NCBI RefSeq assembly: GCF_010692725.1 | Contig: NZ_JAAFZB010000095.1 | Span: 620,001 to 684,000 of the forward strand | DNA: 64,000 bases | Reading direction: 5' to 3' | Source: Flavihumibacter soli | Lineage (GTDB): Bacteria; Bacteroidota; Bacteroidia; Sphingobacteriales; Sphingobacteriaceae | Shown: one piece after another, positions 61,815 to 64,000 of the stretch | How positions within the stretch are numbered: the stretch's first letter is position 1 | Layout of the letters: every line of letters begins with the position of its first letter | Program-made: the position numbers and the translations under genes | Notes under the pieces: generated by a model | Databases searched by the model: none | Told to the model about the DNA's origin: nothing | What the model saw: the letters and a program-made list of their open reading frames with translations, nothing else

Positions 61815-64000
61815 ATGGAATCGTTGATGAAAATTGCCTGTGTGTTATCACTTCTGATGATATGCAACATGAACGGAGTCGCTCAGTCGGTTATCCGCGG
61901 TAAGGTAACAGATAAGAATGGCAAGGCGGTGCAGGGCGCAAATGTCGTTCTTTTAGGCGCAAAGGATTCGGCAATGGTAAAGGGCGCTATTGCATCCGCT
62001 GACGGCTCCTACATCCTGGAGAATATCAAACCGGGTAATTATCGTATTACAAGCAGCTTTATTGGCTACAAACAATTTTATTCAGGAGAGTTCACACTAA
62101 CTGAATCTCCGGGCACTAAGGATATTCCTGTGAGCCTGGAAGAGATTGGGGTGAACCTGGAAGAGGTAGTGATTTCGGCCAAGAAGCCGCTCTATGAACA
62201 GAAGGTAGACCGGATGGTGATCAATGTTCAGAGCAGCATTGTGGCCGTTGGCGGAACTGCGTTGGATGTACTGGAAAGATCTCCCGGGGTCATGGTTAAC
62301 CGGCAAAATAACAGCCTATCAATAAGCGGTAAAGACGGCGTGGTCGTGATGATCAACGGAAAGATCAATTACATGCCGGTGTCGGCGATACTGCAGCTGC
62401 TCGAGGGTACCAGCGCCGGAAACATTGAAAAGATCGAACTCATCACCACGCCGCCGGCAAAGTATGATGCCGAAGGGAATGCAGGCTTTATCAACATTGT
62501 GATGGTGAACAATCCCGGCGCAGGAACGAACGGGTCATATTCCTTAAGCCTGGGTTACGGATTAGGGGAAACCTCGCTTGCAAGCATGAATTTCAATCAC
62601 CGCAGTGCTAAAGTTAATTTTTATGGTGATTATTCGTTTTTAAGAACGCACCAGCCGCAGCGCCTCACTTCCTACCGGCAGGTAAACAATGTGGAAAATT
62701 CCATAGAAAATTCCTCCGTCTCGGAGCGTGATCCGACAGTAAATGTTCATAACGGCCGGCTCGGAATGGATTACGAGATAAGTAAGAAAACCATACTTGG
62801 TGCCCTGTTATCAGGCTACTACAGAAAATGGACGATGGATGCGGTTAATGAGGTCAGGATACTAAACAATGAGCACTTAGACACTACACTGACTATCGTC
62901 AATGATGAACTCAACAGGTGGAAAAACTACGGGATCAACGTCAATGCGCAGCATACCTTCACCAATACGGGTGTATTAACAGCCAACCTCGATCATCTCT
63001 ACTATCACCAGACCAATCCTTCCGGTTACCTCAATTCTTACTACAACGGGTCAGGACTGTTCCTGTATGAGAATCAAACGAAAAGCGGCAAGGAAACCCC
63101 TATCAACATGTGGGTATCGAATGCTGATTATTCGCGGAAGCTGGGCAAGAAGATCGATCTCGAGATGGGTTTAAAGGCTGCTGTTTCCCGTTTTACAAAT
63201 GATGTGCGGGTAGATCGGCTCCTGCAAACCGACTGGGAAGTGGACGACGCTCTCACCGCGAAATATAATCTGAAGGAGCAGATAGGAGCGGCCTACTCCT
63301 CGGTCAGCTTCAATATAAATCCAAAGATCGACATGAAGCTGGGCCTGCGGTATGAGTACACGATATCCAATCTCGGCAGTGATCTTGAAAAGGATATAGT
63401 TGACCGCAGTTATGGTAACCTGTTCCCTACCTTTTTCATATCCCGGAAGATAAGCGAGCATAAGTCCCTGAATCTTTCATATAACAAACGGATCGCCCGG
63501 CCCACTTTTAACGACATGGCACCCTTTGTGATCTTTATTGACCCTAATACGTTCTTTGCAGGCAATGCAGCCCTGCAACCATCAATTTCCAATTCTTTAA
63601 GCACTTCCTACAGTTATAAAAACTATATATTTTCTCTCAGTTACAGCCATGATGATAATGCAATCGCCGGTTTCCAGTCGCACATCGATTCTACCATCAA
63701 CAGGGAGGTTCTGACATCGGAAAACCTTGATCATATCAAGAATCTTTCTTTAACGATGGTTCTTCCGGTCGATATTAGTTCCTGGTGGAATATTCAAAAC
63801 AACCTGCTCGGCAGGTGGCAGCAGGTAAACGGCTTTTATAACAGTGATAAGGTTCGGATAGATAAAACGACCTTCCAGATAGTATCCAGTCATAATTTCA
63901 AACTGCCCAAAGACTGGTCCATGGAACTGACCGGATTTTACCAGTCGGCCGATATGTTCGGCCTGGCAGTGATGAAGCCCTTCGCAATGGTGAATTTCGG
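61815..64000 (+). CDS. Outer membrane beta-barrel family protein (TonB-receptor-like), 3' truncated
   Basis: At least 728 residues, open to the window end. Start at ATG 61815 or the ATG at 61827 (MKIACVLSLLMICNMNGVAQ signal peptide). Carboxypeptidase-regulatory-like domain at about 25-105 (IRGKVTDKNGKAVQGANVVL); linker VNLEEVVISAKKPLYEQKVD; plug-like segment with ERSPGVMVNRQNNSLSISGK and ELITTPPAKYDAEGNAG; then barrel strands ending in the window. This is the outer-membrane-barrel family 3 pattern, as in the gene at 21480, not SusC. The substrate is unknown and no SusD is visible before the window ends. Confidence 0.92.
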   Translation, partial: MESLMKIACVLSLLMICNMNGVAQSVIRGKVTDKNGKAVQGANVVLLGAKDSAMVKGAIASADGSYILENIKPGNYRITSSFIGYKQFYSGEFTLTESPGTKDIPVSLEEIGVNLEEVVISAKKPLYEQKVDRMVINVQSSIVAVGGTALDVLERSPGVMVNRQNNSLSISGKDGVVVMINGKINYMPVSAILQLLEGTSAGNIEKIELITTPPAKYDAEGNAGFINIVMVNNPGAGTNGSYSLSLGYGLGETSLASMNFNHRSAKVNFYGDYSFLRTHQPQRLTSYRQVNNVENSIENSSVSERDPTVNVHNGRLGMDYEISKKTILGALLSGYYRKWTMDAVNEVRILNNEHLDTTLTIVNDELNRWKNYGINVNAQHTFTNTGVLTANLDHLYYHQTNPSGYLNSYYNGSGLFLYENQTKSGKETPINMWVSNADYSRKLGKKIDLEMGLKAAVSRFTNDVRVDRLLQTDWEVDDALTAKYNLKEQIGAAYSSVSFNINPKIDMKLGLRYEYTISNLGSDLEKDIVDRSYGNLFPTFFISRKISEHKSLNLSYNKRIARPTFNDMAPFVIFIDPNTFFAGNAALQPSISNSLSTSYSYKNYIFSLSYSHDDNAIAGFQSHIDSTINREVLTSENLDHIKNLSLTMVLPVDISSWWNIQNNLLGRWQQVNGFYNSDKVRIDKTTFQIVSSHNFKLPKDWSMELTGFYQSADMFGLAVMKPFAMVNF

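Overview
The window looks like a chromosomal segment of a Bacteroidota bacterium, most likely a Sphingobacteriaceae member (Pedobacter/Mucilaginibacter-like). The sequence basis is three consecutive SusC/SusD outer-membrane pairs, a DUF1735 lipoprotein, two further carboxypeptidase-regulatory/TonB-dependent-type barrels, Bacteroidota-type promoters (TTG, about 20 nt, TAnnTTTG/A), few Shine-Dalgarno sites and several TTG starts. Species assignment is inference. There is no phage, insertion sequence, rRNA operon or CRISPR array.

Layout. 1-16.2 kb (+): SusC (5' truncated by the window)/SusD/DUF1735, then SusC/SusD, a MORN-repeat protein, and a third SusC/SusD; each block ends in a clear terminator. 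16.2-18.8 kb (-): LD-carboxypeptidase, DoxX, OmpA-like envelope operon, divergent from metG (+) and tRNA-Arg(CCU). 21.2-25.1 kb (-): a 38-aa membrane microprotein, a TonB-dependent-type barrel and its co-transcribed partner. 25.2-29.7 kb (-): a tight three-gene operon of glycosyltransferase, UDP-galactopyranose mutase (glf) and an unusual GH1-like/RmlD-like fusion, probably making or modifying a galactofuranose-containing surface glycan. 30-35.6 kb: pepT (-), a five-gene + cluster (barrel protein, MmcQ/YjbR, pterin dehydratase, M14 peptidase, rhomboid) and an HD-domain hydrolase (-). 35.9-39.7 kb (+): APC transporter, methyltransferase, peroxiredoxin/AhpD pair, possible small RNA. 39.8-46.9 kb (+): a catabolic-looking operon of GH9 hydrolase, polysaccharide deacetylase (apparently reached by -1 frameshifting), PIG-L deacetylase, two membrane microproteins and a sodium:solute symporter. 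47-52.6 kb: DUF2911 protein, ECF sigma/membrane anti-sigma pair, small envelope genes, MenI-like thioesterase, DinB and histidine kinase. 52.6-57.4 kb: gltX (+), a duplicated palindromic repeat, then cutC, glycosylasparaginase and M28 peptidase (-). 57.5-64 kb (+): OsmC, a structured repeat, a tricorn-like protease and a barrel protein cut by the window end.

The strongest unusual signals are: (1) a dnaX-like -1 frameshift cassette (SD-like GGGAGG, 10 nt, A_AAA_AAG, 6 nt, hairpins) joining GH9 to a NodB deacetylase whose first metal motif lies upstream of any usable start codon; (2) a structured repeat family at 35.7 and 58.1 kb in opposite orientations sharing a 22-nt block with one mismatch; (3) the glycosyltransferase-glf-GH1/RmlD operon with a CAAAACGTTTTG palindrome upstream; (4) two overlapping membrane microproteins preceding the symporter; (5) a possible orphan small RNA at 39.55-39.71 kb; (6) an approximately 170-bp direct repeat at 54.2-54.6 kb.
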